Under the pieces are notes generated by a model, which saw nothing but the letters and a program-made list of their open reading frames with translations, ran no database searches and was not told the DNA's origin. The translations under genes and the position numbers were made by a program. This document shows, in pieces, positions 46,760-59,403 of a DNA stretch of 64,000 nt. The stretch covers positions 104,214,794 to 104,278,793 of the forward strand of contig JAIOJX010000032.1 in NCBI GenBank assembly GCA_022376925.1, read 5' to 3'. This DNA comes from Tragulus kanchil. Lineage: Eukaryota > Chordata > Mammalia > Artiodactyla > Tragulidae. Numbering within the stretch: position 1 is the stretch's first letter; each line of letters starts with the position of its first letter.

Positions 46760-47620
46760 CCCTTCAACCGCTGTCCCCCATCGGTGTGGCTGCAGTTTTC
46801 TTCCCTAATCCTACCCGCATCCCGTTTCTGCTATAATTACCGGAAGTTTGTGCCGCGCCTAGCCTGTAATAGGTCTGGGACAGAAAAAGAAAACACACGA
46901 CTCCTTTTTTCTGGGGCCTTGTTGGGTGGCAGGGAAGACGAACGCTCAGAAGCGGAGGAGGGTCCAGATGGTTCATGTAGGGTCCTTACTGTCCTGGAAT
47001 GGCGAGGGGGCGGTAATCCGCTGTTCCTTTAGCGCCTCTGGGCTTCCACTACCGTGTGAAACGTACTGAGTCGGGAGGCGCTCAGGAAGGGTTTTCCGCC
47101 TGTAACTGAGTAACTGTGTGCCAGGTGCTCACACTGGGACTGGGGTGGCTTGATGAAAAAGCAGTTAGGTTTCTGCATTCCGATAACTTACCATTCGGTG
47201 CAGCCAAAGACAGAGAGAACTTGTAGAGTGGAAAAGAAACGGAGAGTGCCCCTCGGAGGGGCTCACAGCTTACCAAGAGAATGACCCTTCCTCCTCTCCT
47301 TGTCCGCCCGCAGGTGCTGCTTTTCTCTTAATTCCATTCCACTTCTCCAGTTGTTTTTGCAGCTTAAGAACTGTTGACTGAACGTCCTAAATTGCATGGT
47401 TTCTCCCCGACCCTTCCAAAGATATAATTTAGGTATCAGCCCCGCCCCCAACACCACTGCCTTTCTTTGTAACCGCTTTTGCTGGTGTTTTTGCCCTTGT
47501 GTTTCCTTCGTCTTCCCTATGCTGTATGCTTAACCGTGTGACTAGGCCTCTTCGCTCTCTCAAACCACAGAGTGACTACGAGGACAGATTTAGGATGTCG
47601 CTGATTGGCAAGTGCTCTTC
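46760..47620. other. start of TMEM59 intron 1, no confident features
   Basis: GC content falls gradually after the CpG island. Open frames here are short and without resemblance to known proteins. Confidence 0.5.
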
Positions 47621-47628
47621 AGGCTTTT

Positions 47629-49882
47629 GAAATGAAAAGTCCTAAATGTTATTACTGCCCCATACGTCTGTTTACTGCTGGGTTTTGCCTTGCTTGAGGA
47701 TTATCAGTCTGCAAGAAAAAGTGTGGGAGAGAGGATTATCAGATGATCAGAGACAAATATATCAATAGCAATAAAGAGAGGGAACAATGAGAAATTTTCC
47801 CAGGCTTTTAAACTGATGTGTACTGCTCCTGGATACATTACTTTCTTCTCTTCTCTTCCTACACACCTCTCATAAGTAAGAGGATTTTATGAGGAAACTC
47901 GTAATTTGGCCTGGAATTGGGCAGAGACTTTTTTTGGTAACTTTCTAGTGTTTGGAAGTATGGATCTTTTTTTCTTTCCCTGAGATTTTCCTAGCACATT
48001 TGTAGCTATTTGAATACATATGCTGGGAGAATAAACAATTTAAAAGGGTGAACATTTCTGGAACCTCTGGGTACTTTTATAATACCCATTACTTTCTAAC
48101 AAATGATCTGTGTTTTTAACTTACTCAGTAAAGCTATTCTTCCCTGAAACTCTAAATAAATCACCTGGTTTCCTGTATCTCCTGTACTTAAAATTTATAA
48201 ACTGTCTGATGTTTATTAGCCAATATGATGGGAATTTACCTCTATTATCTGTTAATTCTCACCCTAAAAAGTTGGGTTTAACAGTTGAGGAAATCAAGGC
48301 TCTGAAATGTTCAGTGACTTGACCTAGGTCACATAGTCAAGAAGTAGTGGAGTAGTAGGAATTCAGTCCTAAAACTGGCTACACCGTCCTGCCTTCTATT
48401 AATAAAGTTGTAGTATTAAAAATATTTAATTTACTTATATCATTGATATCCTTTAGTCCTCCTTCAAATTATTGTGCTTTATGGTTCTGGAAAAACAAGG
48501 TGTGTTATATTAGATAAATTTATAAGCTCTCAAAGTCTCTTGATCTGGTATGTGAATACCAGTTAGAAATCTCATTTTAATGACTCTGTAAAAATTATTT
48601 GTCACAAGAAAGTGGGATACTTTATTTATTTGTAGTATGTACTAAAATTATCATACTTCACCCTTTAACTTTCCTCAAAAGTATAATTTTGTAACTTGTC
48701 TGGGTCCAAGTACAGGAGACGTAAGTCCTGTTAATAATAATCAGAGCCAGCCTTTTGGAAATGAAAAGTCCTAAATGTTATTACTGCCCCATACGTCTGT
48801 TTACTGCTGGGTTTTGCCTTGCTTGAGGATTATCAGTCTGCAAGAAAAAGTGTGGAGAGAGGATTATCAGATGATCAGAGACAAATATATCAATAGCAAT
48901 AAAGAGAGGGAACAATGAGAAATTTTCCCAGGCTTTTAAACTGATGTGTACTGCTCCTGGATACATTACTTTCTTCTCTTCTCTTCCTACACACCTCTCA
49001 TAAGTAAGAGGATTTTATGAGGAAACTCGTAATTTGGCCTGGAATTGGGCAGAGACTTTTTTTGGTAACTTTCTAGTGTTTGGAAGTATGGATCTTTTTT
49101 TCTTTCCCTGAGATTTTCCTAGCACATTTGTAGCTATTTGAATACATATGCTGGGAGAATAAACAATTTAAAAGGGTGAACATTTCTGGAACCTCTGGGT
49201 ACTTTTATAATACCCATTACTTTCTAACAAATGATCTGTGTTTTTAACTTACTCAGTAAAGCTATTCTTCCCTGAAACTCTAAATAAATCACCTGGTTTC
49301 CTGTATCTCCTGTACTTAAAATTTATAAACTGTCTGATGTTTATTAGCCAATATGATGGGAATTTACCTCTATTATCTGTTAATTCTCACCCTAAAAAGT
49401 TGGGTTTAACAGTTGAGGAAATCAAGGCTCTGAAATGTTCAGTGACTTGACCTAGGTCACATAGTCAAGAAGTAGTGGAGTAGTAGGAATTCAGTCCTAA
49501 AACTGGCTACACCGTCCTGCCTTCTATTAATAAAGTTGTAGTATTAAAAATATTTAATTTACTTATATCATTGATATCCTTTAGTCCTCCTTCAAATTAT
49601 TGTGCTTTATGGTTCGGGAAAAAAACAATGTGTGTTATATTAGATAAATTTATAAGCTCTCAAAGTCTCTTGATCTGGTATGTGAATACCAGTTAGAAAT
49701 CTCATTTTAATGACTCTGTAAAAATTATTTGTCACAAGAAAGTGGGATACTTTATTTATTTGTAGTATGTACTAAAATTATCATACTTCACCCTTTAACT
49801 TTCCTCAAAAGTATAATTTTGTAACTTGTCTGGGTCCAAGTACAGGAGACGTAAGTCCTGTTAATAATAATCAGAGCCAGCC
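47629..49882. repeat. tandem ~1.13-kb duplication 12 (47629-48757 / 48758-49882)
   Basis: GAAATGAAAAGTCCTAAATG restarts at 48758 after CAGAGCCAGCC. The unit lies in TMEM59 intron 1. Differences are single-base and homopolymer indels (GGTTCTGGAAAAACAAGG against GGTTCGGGAAAAAAACAATG). Confidence 0.96.
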
Positions 49883-49884
49883 TG

Positions 49885-50060
49885 GTCATTTTTAACAGTG
49901 TGGGCTCTGGAACCATATAAAACTGAGTTCCATTCTTAGCCTCACCGTTATTGTCTGTGTGTCCTTGCTGATCACTTATCATGATTTCATATTGTCAACT
50001 GGAAAAGAAAAACCTTAGACCTTGCAGAGTAAGTGTGAGGATTAAAGATAATATACAAAT
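49885..50060 (+). mobile_element. MIR SINE (also at 50972-51147)
   Basis: GTGTGGGCTCTGGAACCATA, GTTCCATTCTTAGCCTCACC and GTCCTTGCTGATCACTTATC match MIR plus strand. Present twice because of duplication 13. Confidence 0.6.
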
Positions 50061-50067
50061 GTTTGTC

Positions 50068-50392
50068 TGAGGAGGCCCTACAAATAGCCAACAAAAGAAG
50101 AGAAGCAAAAGGAAAGGAGAAAAGGAAAGATATAACCATCTGAATGCAAAATTCCAGAGAATAGCAAGGAAAGATAAGAAAGCCTTCTTAAATGAACAAT
50201 TCAAAGAAATAGAGGAAAACAATAGAATGGAAAAGACTAGTGATCTTTTCAAGAAAATTGGAGATACTAAGGGAACATTTCATGCAAAGATAGGCACAAT
50301 AAAGGATAAAAAAGTTATGGACCTAACAGAAGCAGAAGATATTCAGAAGACGTGGCAAGAATACACAGAAGAGCTTTACAAAAAATGATCTT
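50068..50392 (+). mobile_element. BovB LINE ORF2 middle fragment (also at 51155-51479)
   Basis: The reading EEALQIANKRREAKGKGEKERY, with ARKDKKAFLNEQFKEIEENN and EDIQKTWQEYTEELYKK, matches the region of BovB ORF2 between endonuclease and reverse transcriptase. It stops at the insertion point of a younger element and resumes at 52178 with DLNDPYKHN. Decayed and partial. Confidence 0.9.
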
Positions 50393-51480
50393 ATGGCAAC
50401 CCATTCCAGTATCCTTGCCTGGGAAATCCCATGCACAGAAGAGTCTGGTAGGCTATAGTCTGTGGGGTCACAAAAAGTTGGATTTGACCTTAGCAACTGA
50501 GCATGCATGCACACAGAGTGATAATAAAACTAGATGCAGGATGTACATGAAACTGTTTAATAAAATTTTTAAATTTCAGATGATAGTAATCTAAACTACT
50601 AGTAATAATTCTTGTCTTTCCAGTAGTCATGTACAAATGTGAGAGTTGGACCATAAAGAAGGCTGAATGCTGAAGAATTGATGCTTTTGAACTGTGGCTG
50701 TGGAGAAAGACTCTTGAGAGTCCCTTGGACAGCAAGGAGAATCAAAGAAACCTCAACTTGATCTGGTATGTGAATACCAGTTAGAAATCTCATTTTAATG
50801 ACTCTGTAAAATTATTTGTCACAAGAAAGTGGGATACTTTATTTATTTGTAGTATGTACTAAAATTATCATACTTCACCCTTTAACTTTCCTCAAAAGTA
50901 TAATTTTGTAACTTGTCTGGGTCCAAGTACAGGAGACGTAAGTCCTGTTAATAATAATCAGAGCCAGCCTGGTCATTTTTAACAGTGTGGGCTCTGGAAC
51001 CATATAAAACTGAGTTCCATTCTTAGCCTCACCGTTATTGTCTGTGTGTCCTTGCTGATCACTTATCATGATTTCATATTGTCAACTGGAAAAGAAAAAC
51101 CTTAGACCTTGCAGAGTAAGTGTGAGGATTAAAGATAATATACAAATGTTTGTCTGAGGAGGCCCTACAAATAGCCAACAAAAGAAGAGAAGCAAAAGGA
51201 AAGGAGAAAAGGAAAGATATAACCATCTGAATGCAAAATTCCAGAGAATAGCAAGGAAAGATAAGAAAGCCTTCTTAAATGAACAATTCAAAGAAATAGA
51301 GGAAAACAATAGAATGGAAAAGACTAGTGATCTTTTCAAGAAAATTGGAGATACTAAGGGAACATTTCATGCAAAGATAGGCACAATAAAGGATAAAAAA
51401 GTTATGGACCTAACAGAAGCAGAAGATATTCAGAAGACGTGGCAAGAATACACAGAAGAGCTTTACAAAAAATGATCTTA

Positions 51481-52169
51481 TGGCAACCCATTCCAGTATC
51501 CTTGCCTGGGAAATCCCATGCACAGAAGAGTCTGGTAGGCTATAGTCTGTGGGGTCACAAAAAGTTGGATTTGACCTTAGCAACTGAGCATGCATGCACA
51601 CAGAGTGATAATAAAACTAGATGCAGGATGTACATGAAACTGTTTAATAAAATTTTTAAATTTCAGATGATAGTAATCTAAACTACTAGTAATAATTCTT
51701 GTCTTTCCAGTAGTCATGTACAAATGTGAGAGTTGGACCATAAAGAAGGCTGAATGCTGAAGAATTGATGCTTTTGAACTGTGGCTGTGGAGAAAGACTC
51801 TTGAGAGTCCCTTGGACAGCAAGGAAATCAAACCAGTCAATCCTAAAGGAAATCAACCCTCAATACTCATTGGAAGGACTGATGCTGAAGCTGGAGCTCC
51901 AATCCTTTTGCCACCTGATGCGAAGAGCCGACTCATAGGAAAAGACCACGATGCTGGGAAAGACTGAAAGCAAAAGAAGAGGGCGGCAGCTATAGTTTGG
52001 GAACTATATGTATTTCACAGATGAAAACAGGAAAGAAACAGTGTAGGGCAGGGTTTCCTAGTTGTAGGACCCTTCTCATTGTGGGTATTCAAGATTACTG
52101 TAGGTGGCACCTGGAATAACGTAACATGAAATAACACCAAACTGCGCAGAGAGAAAATGACAAAAAAAA
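51481..52169 (+). mobile_element. chimeric retro-insertion (Bov-A + BovB 3' + tail); 5' part also at 50394-50756
   Basis: A perfect 14-bp duplication AAAAAATGATCTTA at 51467-51480 and 52170-52183 flanks about 690 bases. These begin with a Bov-A segment (GGCAACCCATTCCAGTATCC), continue through 110 bases of other sequence and a BovB 3' end (GTACAAATGTGAGAGTTGG to GGGAAAGACTGAAAGC), and finish in unique-looking sequence with a poly-A run. The outer sequence is one continuous BovB ORF2 once the insert is removed. Confidence 0.75.
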
Positions 52170-52177
52170 AAAAAAAT

Positions 52178-53735
52178 GATCTTAATGACCCATATAAACA
52201 CAATGCTTTGATCACTCAGGTAGAGCCAGACATCCTAGAGTGTGAAGTCAAGTCAGCCTTAAGAAGCATCACTATGAACAAAGCTAGTGGAGGTGATGGA
52301 ATCCCAGCTGATCTGTTGTTAATATTAAAAGATGATGCTGTTCAAGTGTTCCCCTCAACATGCCAGCAAATTTGGGAAACTCAGCAGTGGCCACAAGACT
52401 GGAAAAGGTCAGTTTTCATTCCAGTTCCGAAGACGGGCCATGCCAGAGAATGTTCAGACTCTGCACAATTGCACTCATTTCACACACTAGCCAAATAATG
52501 CCCCCAATCCTCCAGGCTAGGCTTCAGCAGTACATGAAGCAAGAGCTTCCAGGTGTACAAGCTGAATTTAGAAAAGACAGAGGAACCAGAGATCATATTG
52601 CCAGCATCCATTGGATCATAGAAAAACCTAGAGAATTCCAGAAAAACATCTTCTACTTCATTGACTACACTAAAGCCTTTGACTGTGGGTCACAACAAAC
52701 TGGAAAATTCTGAAAGAGATGAACATAGCAGACCACCTTACGTGCCTCCTGCGAAATGTGTATGTAGGTCAAGAAACAACTTTTAGAACTGGACATGTAA
52801 CAATAGACTGGTTCCAAACTGGGAAAGGAGTATATCAAGGCTATATAGTGACATCCTGCTTATTTAACTTATATGCAGAGTATATCATGTGAAATGCCAG
52901 ACTGGATGAAGCTGGAATTAAGATTGCTGGGAGAAATATCAATAACCTCAGGTATGCAGATGACACCCCCTCCTTATGGCAAAAAAGTGAAAAGGAACTA
53001 AAAAACCCCTTGATGAAGGTGAAGGAGGATAGTGCAAAAGCTGGCTTAAAACTTGACATTCAAAAAGATCATTTGGTCCCATCACCTCATGGCAAATAGA
53101 TGGGCAAACAGTGGAAAGAGTGACAGACTTTATTTTCTTGGGTTTCAAAATCACTGTGGACGGTGACTGCAGCCATGAAATTAAAAGACGCTTGCTCCTT
53201 GGAAGAAAAGCTATGACAAACCTAGACAACATATTAAAAGAAGATATTACTTTGCCTATGAAAGCCCATATAGTCAAGGCTACATTTTTTCTAGTAGTCA
53301 TGTATGGATGTGAGAGCTGGACAATAGAAAAGGTCTAGCACTGAAGAATTGATGCCTTTGAACTGTGTTGTTGGAGAAGACTCTTGAGAGTCTCTTGGAC
53401 TACAAGGATATCAAACCAGTTAATCCTAAAGGAAATCAACTCTGAACATTCATAGGAAAAATTGATGCTGAATCTCCAATCCTTTGACCACCTGATGCAA
53501 AGATATGACTCACTGGAAAAGACCCTGATGCTAGGAACAGTAGAAGGCAGGAGTAGAAGGAGACGACAGAGAATGAGATAGTTGGATGGCGTTACTGAGT
53601 CACTGGATATGAGTTTGAGCAAACGCTGGGAGATGGTGAAGGACAGGAAGGCCTGGCATGCTACAATCCATGGCGTTGCAAAGAGTCAGACAACTTGGCA
53701 ACTGAACAATAACAACAAACACATGGCACTCTTAG
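52178..53735 (+). mobile_element. BovB LINE ORF2 reverse transcriptase to 3' end (C-terminal half again at 53921-54871)
   Basis: In order: EPDILECEVKSALRSITMNKASGGDG, ending the RT entry region; CQQIWETQQWPQDWKRSVF; RKDRGTRDHIASIHWIIEK with FIDYTKAFDCG; an A(D)D box region reading NNLRYADDTPSLW; DFIFLGFKITVDGDCSHEI; MYGCESWTIEKV; and the 3' UTR with GTTGCAAAGAGTCAGACAAC. The frame is broken by indels and stops, so it is a dead copy. It lies in TMEM59 intron 1. Confidence 0.92.
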
Positions 53736-55060
53736 CACAGTGGCTAACACATGGTAACAGATAGTTATTTCCTTTGCCAAATGTTATAAAGCCAATTTGA
53801 TATATAACAATGTATTAGTAGTACTGAATTAGAGTTAGTTTGACATAGCTCAGGATAAGAAAATGCATGTAAAATCTGCAGATAGCAGGGTTCCTTTTAG
53901 GAGGGTTTGCTCTAAATTAGAGAACTGGACATGTAACAATAGACTGGTTCCAAACTGGGAAAGGAGTATATCAAGGCTATATAGTGACATCCTGCTTATT
54001 TAACTTATATGCAGAGTATATCATGTGAAATGCCAGACTGGATGAAGCTGGAATTAAGATTGCTGGGAGAAATATCAATAACCTCAGGTATGCAGATGAC
54101 ACCCCCTCCTTATGGCAAAAAAGTGAAAAGGAACTAAAAAACCCCTTGATGAAGGTGAAGGAGGATAGTGCAAAAGCTGGCTTAAAACTTGACATTCAAA
54201 AAGATCATTTGGTCCCATCACCTCATGGCAAATAGATGGGCAAACAGTGGAAAGAGTGACAGACTTTATTTTCTTGGGTTTCAAAATCACTGTGGACGGT
54301 GACTGCAGCCATGAAATTAAAAGACGCTTGCTCCTTGGAAGAAAAGCTATGACAAACCTAGACAACATATTAAAAGAAGATATTACTTTGCCTATGAAAG
54401 CCCATATAGTCAAGGCTACATTTTTTCTAGTAGTCATGTATGGATGTGAGAGCTGGACAATAGAAAAGGTCTAGCACTGAAGAATTGATGCCTTTGAACT
54501 GTGTTGTTGGAGAAGACTCTTGAGAGTCTCTTGGACTACAAGGATATCAAACCAGTTAATCCTAAAGGAAATCAACTCTGAACATTCATAGGAAAAATTG
54601 ATGCTGAATCTCCAATCCTTTGACCACCTGATGCAAAGATATGACTCACTGGAAAAGACCCTGATGCTAGGAACAGTAGAAGGCAGGAGTAGAAGGAGAC
54701 GACAGAGAATGAGATAGTTGGATGGCGTTACTGAGTCACTGGATATGAGTTTGAGCAAACGCTGGGAGATGGTGAAGGACAGGAAGGCCTGGCATGCTAC
54801 AATCCATGGCGTTGCAAAGAGTCAGACAACTTGGCAACTGAACAATAACAACAAACACATGGCACTCTTAGCACAGTGGCTAACACATGGTAACAGATAG
54901 TTATTTCCTTTGCCAAATGTTATAAAGCCAATTTGATATATAACAATGTATTAGTAGTACTGAATTAGAGTTAGTTTGACATAGCTCAGGATAAGAAAAT
55001 GCATGTAAAATCTGCAGATAGCAGGGTTCCTTTTAGGAGGGTTTGCTCTAAATTAGAGAA
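52785..55060. repeat. tandem 1136-bp duplication 14 (52785-53920 / 53921-55060)
   Basis: AGAACTGGACATGTAAC restarts at 53921 after CTAAATTAG. It begins in the middle of BovB ORF2 and ends in unique intron sequence, so the BovB C-terminal half appears twice. Interior identity appears complete. Confidence 0.96.
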
Positions 55061-55174
55061 GGTGTATTTTATATAAGCGTGCCAGTAACTTTGGATGCAT
55101 AGGGCATGAAAATCTGGAACATGAAACACTTACTTAGAATAAGGATATGACTTTTAAAAGCTACCAATTGAATG

Positions 55175-55485
55175 CCTGCTCTGTGCCAGGTGTCCTATGA
55201 TACATTGTTAGTGCTCATGAAATATGTTATTGTTATATCTATTTTCTAGATAGTGTAGCATAATATTAATGATGCTGTGGATATAAAATAATATATAAGT
55301 AATAAAATGTAAAATCCTCATCATATTTCAAGATTGACATGTACTATCACTATTCTATAACTAAGGAAATTGAGGCTTAGAGAAATTAAGTCCCTTGCCC
55401 AAGGTTGTACAGTGTAAGTGATGAAATTGAGCTTCGGTTAACCAGGCCTGATTCCTGAACTTAGGCTTTTTCACCATTGCTGCAC
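55175..55485 (-). mobile_element. MIR SINE
   Basis: CCTGCTCTGTGCCAGGTGTC, AACTAAGGAAATTGAGGC and CCCTTGCCCAAGGTTGTAC match complement MIR. Duplication 15 restarts inside it. Confidence 0.7.
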
Positions 55486-57654
55486 TTTCTTCTGCAAATG
55501 GTACTGGAGGGCTTATTGGATTGATTTAATATAAGAAAACATCTGAAAACAAAATGATATGCAGAATTAATCATATTAAAGAAGTCATACTTCCTCCATG
55601 CAATAGAAGGAAATATGTGCTCCAAAGACATAAGAGAATCCTTTTACTGTCTTATAAAGCCTACAAAAGCTACTCGGGTATAAAATTTAATTGTTAAAAC
55701 TTTCAATTTCACTGTAACAATAAATGTAGCTAGAACTGACATCCAAAAATGTGCTACCTTCAAAATTATATAATAAAGATTGTTTAATATCAAACACATA
55801 GGATGAAATGGTTGGATGGCATCACTGATTCAGTGGGCATGAACTTAGGCAAACTCTAGGAGATGATGAGGGACAGGGAAGCCTGGCATGCTACAGTCCA
55901 TGGGGTTGCAAAGAATCAGACCCAATTTGGTGACTGAACATTAACAGATATTAGACTGCAGCCATCTCCTCTTAATGGATTGTTGCTGCTGTATAATTTA
56001 TACTAGTCCTGTTGGAAAGAAACACATACCTTTGTATTGCATTAATTGCTAACTGGTATATGCACATGCTGTTTCCTTCCTTATTAAGTGCCTGCCAGTT
56101 TGTATACAGTGGACCACACAGTAAGTTGAGGGGGCTTCCTCACATATACTGATTTGTTTCAAATACTGTGCATTTCACCAAAGGAAAGCCTATTGAAGAT
56201 GTCATCATTTATCTTATTGAACAGTTCACTTTTTCCACAATGAAGAATCTTTCCTCTCTTGAGCTCTCACACATACAATGATGCCTACAACTGTTGTTTT
56301 CTTTTTAAAAAATATATTACTATGATTAACACTACTACCATTTATTGAACACCTTCAGTGTCCCAGGCACTACGCTTGGAATAGCTGTCTTCAGGATTAT
56401 TGAAGGGTTTGTAGATAATTTAGAGCTTTTACTTTCTTTTGAGATTTATCAATAGATAGGTAAAGTAATGTGCACAGTGACCTAAATTTAAACGGCTGAT
56501 TCCAGTGGCCTTTCTCATATATGTCTCAGTGTCAAAGTGATGAAATTGAGCTCGTTAACCAGGCCTGATTCCTGAACTTAGGCTTTTCAATTGCTGCACT
56601 TTCTTCTGCAAATGGTACTGGAGGGCTTATTGGATTGATTTAATATAAGAAAACATCTGAAAACAAAATGATATGCAGAATTAATCATATTAAAGAAGTC
56701 ATACTTCCTCCATGCAATAGAAGGAAATATGTGCTCCAAAGACATAAGAGAATCCTTTTACTGTCTTATAAAGCCTACAAAAGCTACTCGGGTATAAAAT
56801 TTAATTGTTAAAACTTTCAATTTCACTGTAACAATAAATGTAGCTAGAACTGACATCCAAAAATGTGCTACCTTCAAAATTATATAATAAAGATTGTTTA
56901 ATATCAAACACATAGGATGAAATGGTTGGATGGCATCACTGATTCAGTGGGCATGAACTTAGGCAAACTCTAGGAGATGATGAGGGACAGGGAAGCCTGG
57001 CATGCTACAGTCCATGGGGTTGCAAAGAATCAGACCCAATTTGGTGACTGAACATTAACAGATATTAGACTGCAGCCATCTCCTCTTAATGGATTGTTGC
57101 TGCTGTATAATTTATACTAGTCCTGTTGGAAAGAAACACATACCTTTGTATTGCATTAATTGCTAACTGGTATATGCACATGCTGTTTCCTTCCTTATTA
57201 AGTGCCTGCCAGTTTGTATACAGTGGACCACACAGTAAGTTGAGGGGGCTTCCTCACATATACTGATTTGTTTCAAATACTGTGCATTTCACCAAAGGAA
57301 AGCCTATTGAAGATGTCATCATTTATCTTATTGAACAGTTCACTTTTTCCACAATGAAGAATCTTTCCTCTCTTGAGCTCTCACACATACAATGATGCCT
57401 ACAACTGTTGTTTTCTTTTTAAAAAATATATTACTATGATTAACACTACTACCATTTATTGAACACCTTCAGTGTCCCAGGCACTACGCTTGGAATAGCT
57501 GTCTTCAGGATTATTGAAGGGTTTGTAGATAATTTAGAGCTTTTACTTTCTTTTTGAGATTTATCAATAGATAGGTAAAGTAATGTGCACAGTGACCTAA
57601 AAGGTTTTAATCCAAGTCTGGCTGATTCCAGTGGCCTTTCTCATATATGTCTCA
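55417..57654. repeat. tandem ~1.11-kb duplication 15 (55417-56534 / 56535-57654)
   Basis: AGTGATGAAATTGAGC restarts at 56535. The first 70 bases of copy 2 have several small deletions and the last 60 bases of copy 1 lack about 16 bases present in copy 2, while the middle is identical. Errors therefore cluster at the joint. Confidence 0.96.
55800..55950 (+). mobile_element. BovB 3' tail fragment (also at 56914-57062)
   Basis: GAAATGGTTGGATGGCATCAC, ACAGGGAAGCCTGGCATGC, CAGTCCATGGGGTTGCAAAG and CAGACCCAATTTGGTGACTG are the BovB/Bov-A 3' segment. Confidence 0.85.
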
Positions 57655-58222
57655 TGCTGTTGCCCTTGTTTGTGTTTTCAGTTCCGGTAAACAAAGTTTT
57701 AAAAAATCCTTTCCTTTAAGCATTTTTATAAAGGGGTACCTCACTTTGAGGGAGCCTTTATAGCACTTTTGCCATGTTAAACTGGTCATGATACTTTTCC
57801 TGACAAGCCTGATGATTTGTATAAATATGTGGCAGAAGTACACCATTGGTCTTAAAGTACTTGTCTGCTTATTTCAACCTCTATTAAAAGTTCTGATAAT
57901 GTCACTGTTACTGTTATTTTCAACTTTTCTCCCCAAAATATGTTCATGGAATGTGGGAAAAAAGGGTGATGTTTTTACCACTGTGTTTCTCGAGATTACT
58001 TATTATTTGTTTTGATATCACTTGTTAATACAAGAAACTTAAACGTCTTTATATGGCGAAGGTCTTAAGTATTACCTGGTTCGTATCATTTTTCTTTCAG
58101 TTGTAAAACTTTTATTGGACAATTCATAATAAATCCTACTAACTTTGTTTCTTTTTGACTTTTTTTCCCCCATACTTTTTTTCGTTTTTTGGGGTAATCC
58201 TCCCTGTTCTTGACCTCCCTAG

Positions 58223-58328
58223 GAAGAGGAGTTGTACGCATGTCAGAGAGGTTGCAGGCTGTTTTCAATTTGTCAATTTGTGGATGATGGAATTGATTTA
58301 AATCGGACCAAATTGGAATGTGAATCTG
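58223..58328 (+). CDS. TMEM59: TMEM59 exon 2 (copy a)
   Basis: CCTCCCTAG acceptor, then EEELYACQRGCRLFSICQF and VDDGIDLNRTKLECES plus one base, and a GTAAGA donor. The exon is 106 nt long (phase 0 to 1). It encodes the cysteine-rich luminal stretch with an N-glycosylation sequon (NRT). An identical copy lies 1075 bases downstream. Because 106 is not a multiple of three, a transcript including both copies would shift frame, so only one can be real. The right flank of this copy degrades about 55 bases after the exon, at the joint near 58391. Confidence 0.92.
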
Positions 58329-59297
58329 GTAAGATGCTAATGACATCAGCATTATATAGCATTGGTGTTTTCTTCAATTTGTTATACAAAATGAAGATGT
58401 CATCATTTATCTTATTGAACAGTTCACTTTTTCCACAATGAAGAATCTTTCCTCTCTTGAGCTCTCACACATACAATGATGCCTACAACTGTTGTTTCTA
58501 AATATATTACTATGATTAACACTACTACCATTTATTGAACACCTTCAGTGTCCCAGGCACTACGCTTGGAATAGCTGTCTTCAGGATTATTGAAGGGTTT
58601 GTAGATAATTTAGAGCTTTTACTTTCTTTTTGAGATTTATCAATAGATAGGTAAAGTAATGTGCACAGTGACCTAAAAGGTTTTAATCCAAGTCTGGCTG
58701 ATTCCAGTGGCCTTTCTCATATATGTCTCATGCTGTTGCCCTTGTTTGTGTTTTCAGTTCCGGTAAACAAAGTTTTAAAAAATCCTTTCCTTTAAGCATT
58801 TTTATAAAGGGGTACCTCACTTTGAGGGAGCCTTTATAGCACTTTTGCCATGTTAAACTGGTCATGATACTTTTCCTGACAAGCCTGATGATTTGTATAA
58901 ATATGTGGCAGAAGTACACCATTGGTCTTAAAGTACTTGTCTGCTTATTTCAACCTCTATTAAAAGTTCTGATAATGTCACTGTTACTGTTATTTTCAAC
59001 TTTTCTCCCCAAAATATGTTCATGGAATGTGGGAAAAAGGGTGATGTTTTTACCACTGTGTTTCTCGAGATTACTTATTATTTGTTTTGATATCACTTGT
59101 TAATACAAGAAACTTAAACGTCTTTATATGGCGAAGGTCTTAAGTATTACCTGGTTCGTATCATTTTTCTTTCAGTTGTAAAACTTTTATTGGACAATTC
59201 ATAATAAATCCTACTAACTTTGTTTCTTTTTGACTTTTTTTCCCCCATACTTTTTTTCGTTTTTTGGGGTAATCCTCCCTGTTCTTGACCTCCCTAG

Positions 59298-59403
59298 GAA
59301 GAGGAGTTGTACGCATGTCAGAGAGGTTGCAGGCTGTTTTCAATTTGTCAATTTGTGGATGATGGAATTGATTTAAATCGGACCAAATTGGAATGTGAAT
59401 CTG
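59298..59403 (+). CDS. TMEM59: TMEM59 exon 2 (copy b, same exon repeated)
   Basis: Identical in sequence, splice sites and phase to the exon at 58223-58328. Upstream intron sequence is also repeated, back to the restart at 58392. Downstream it continues into natural intron sequence with the reading TTCAAGTTGTGTTATGC, which copy a lacks, so this copy has the reliable 3' intron flank. It should be merged with copy a into a single exon. Confidence 0.88.

Larger units (their letters stand above)
45870..46760. promoter_or_regulatory. CpG-island bidirectional promoter, TCEANC2 (-) / TMEM59 (+)
   Basis: This is the only long GC-rich, CpG-dense stretch in the window. It begins after the repeat-rich intron side of TCEANC2, covers the region between the two divergent genes and runs into TMEM59 exon 1. 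No TATA box is visible. It contains ETS-type CCGGAAGG and CACTTCCTC sites, a GC box (GGGGCGGGG), an ACTAYRNNNCCCR match and a YY1-like AAAATGGCGG at the TMEM59 start. The layout is typical of a housekeeping bidirectional promoter. Several open reading frames across it (for example minus 46648-46199) are composition effects and not genes. Confidence 0.85.
49669..51831. repeat. tandem ~1.09-kb duplication 13 (49669-50756 / 50757-51831)
   Basis: CTTGATCTGGTATGTGAATA restarts at 50757. Together with the previous repeat, the 48539-48750 stretch exists three times. The unit spans MIR, BovB and Bov-A sequence and respects none of their borders. Confidence 0.96.

Noticed and set aside
50068..54900. 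BovB reading frames as an active LINE
   Set aside because: Multiple stops, frame shifts, missing endonuclease part and a nested insertion show a dead copy.
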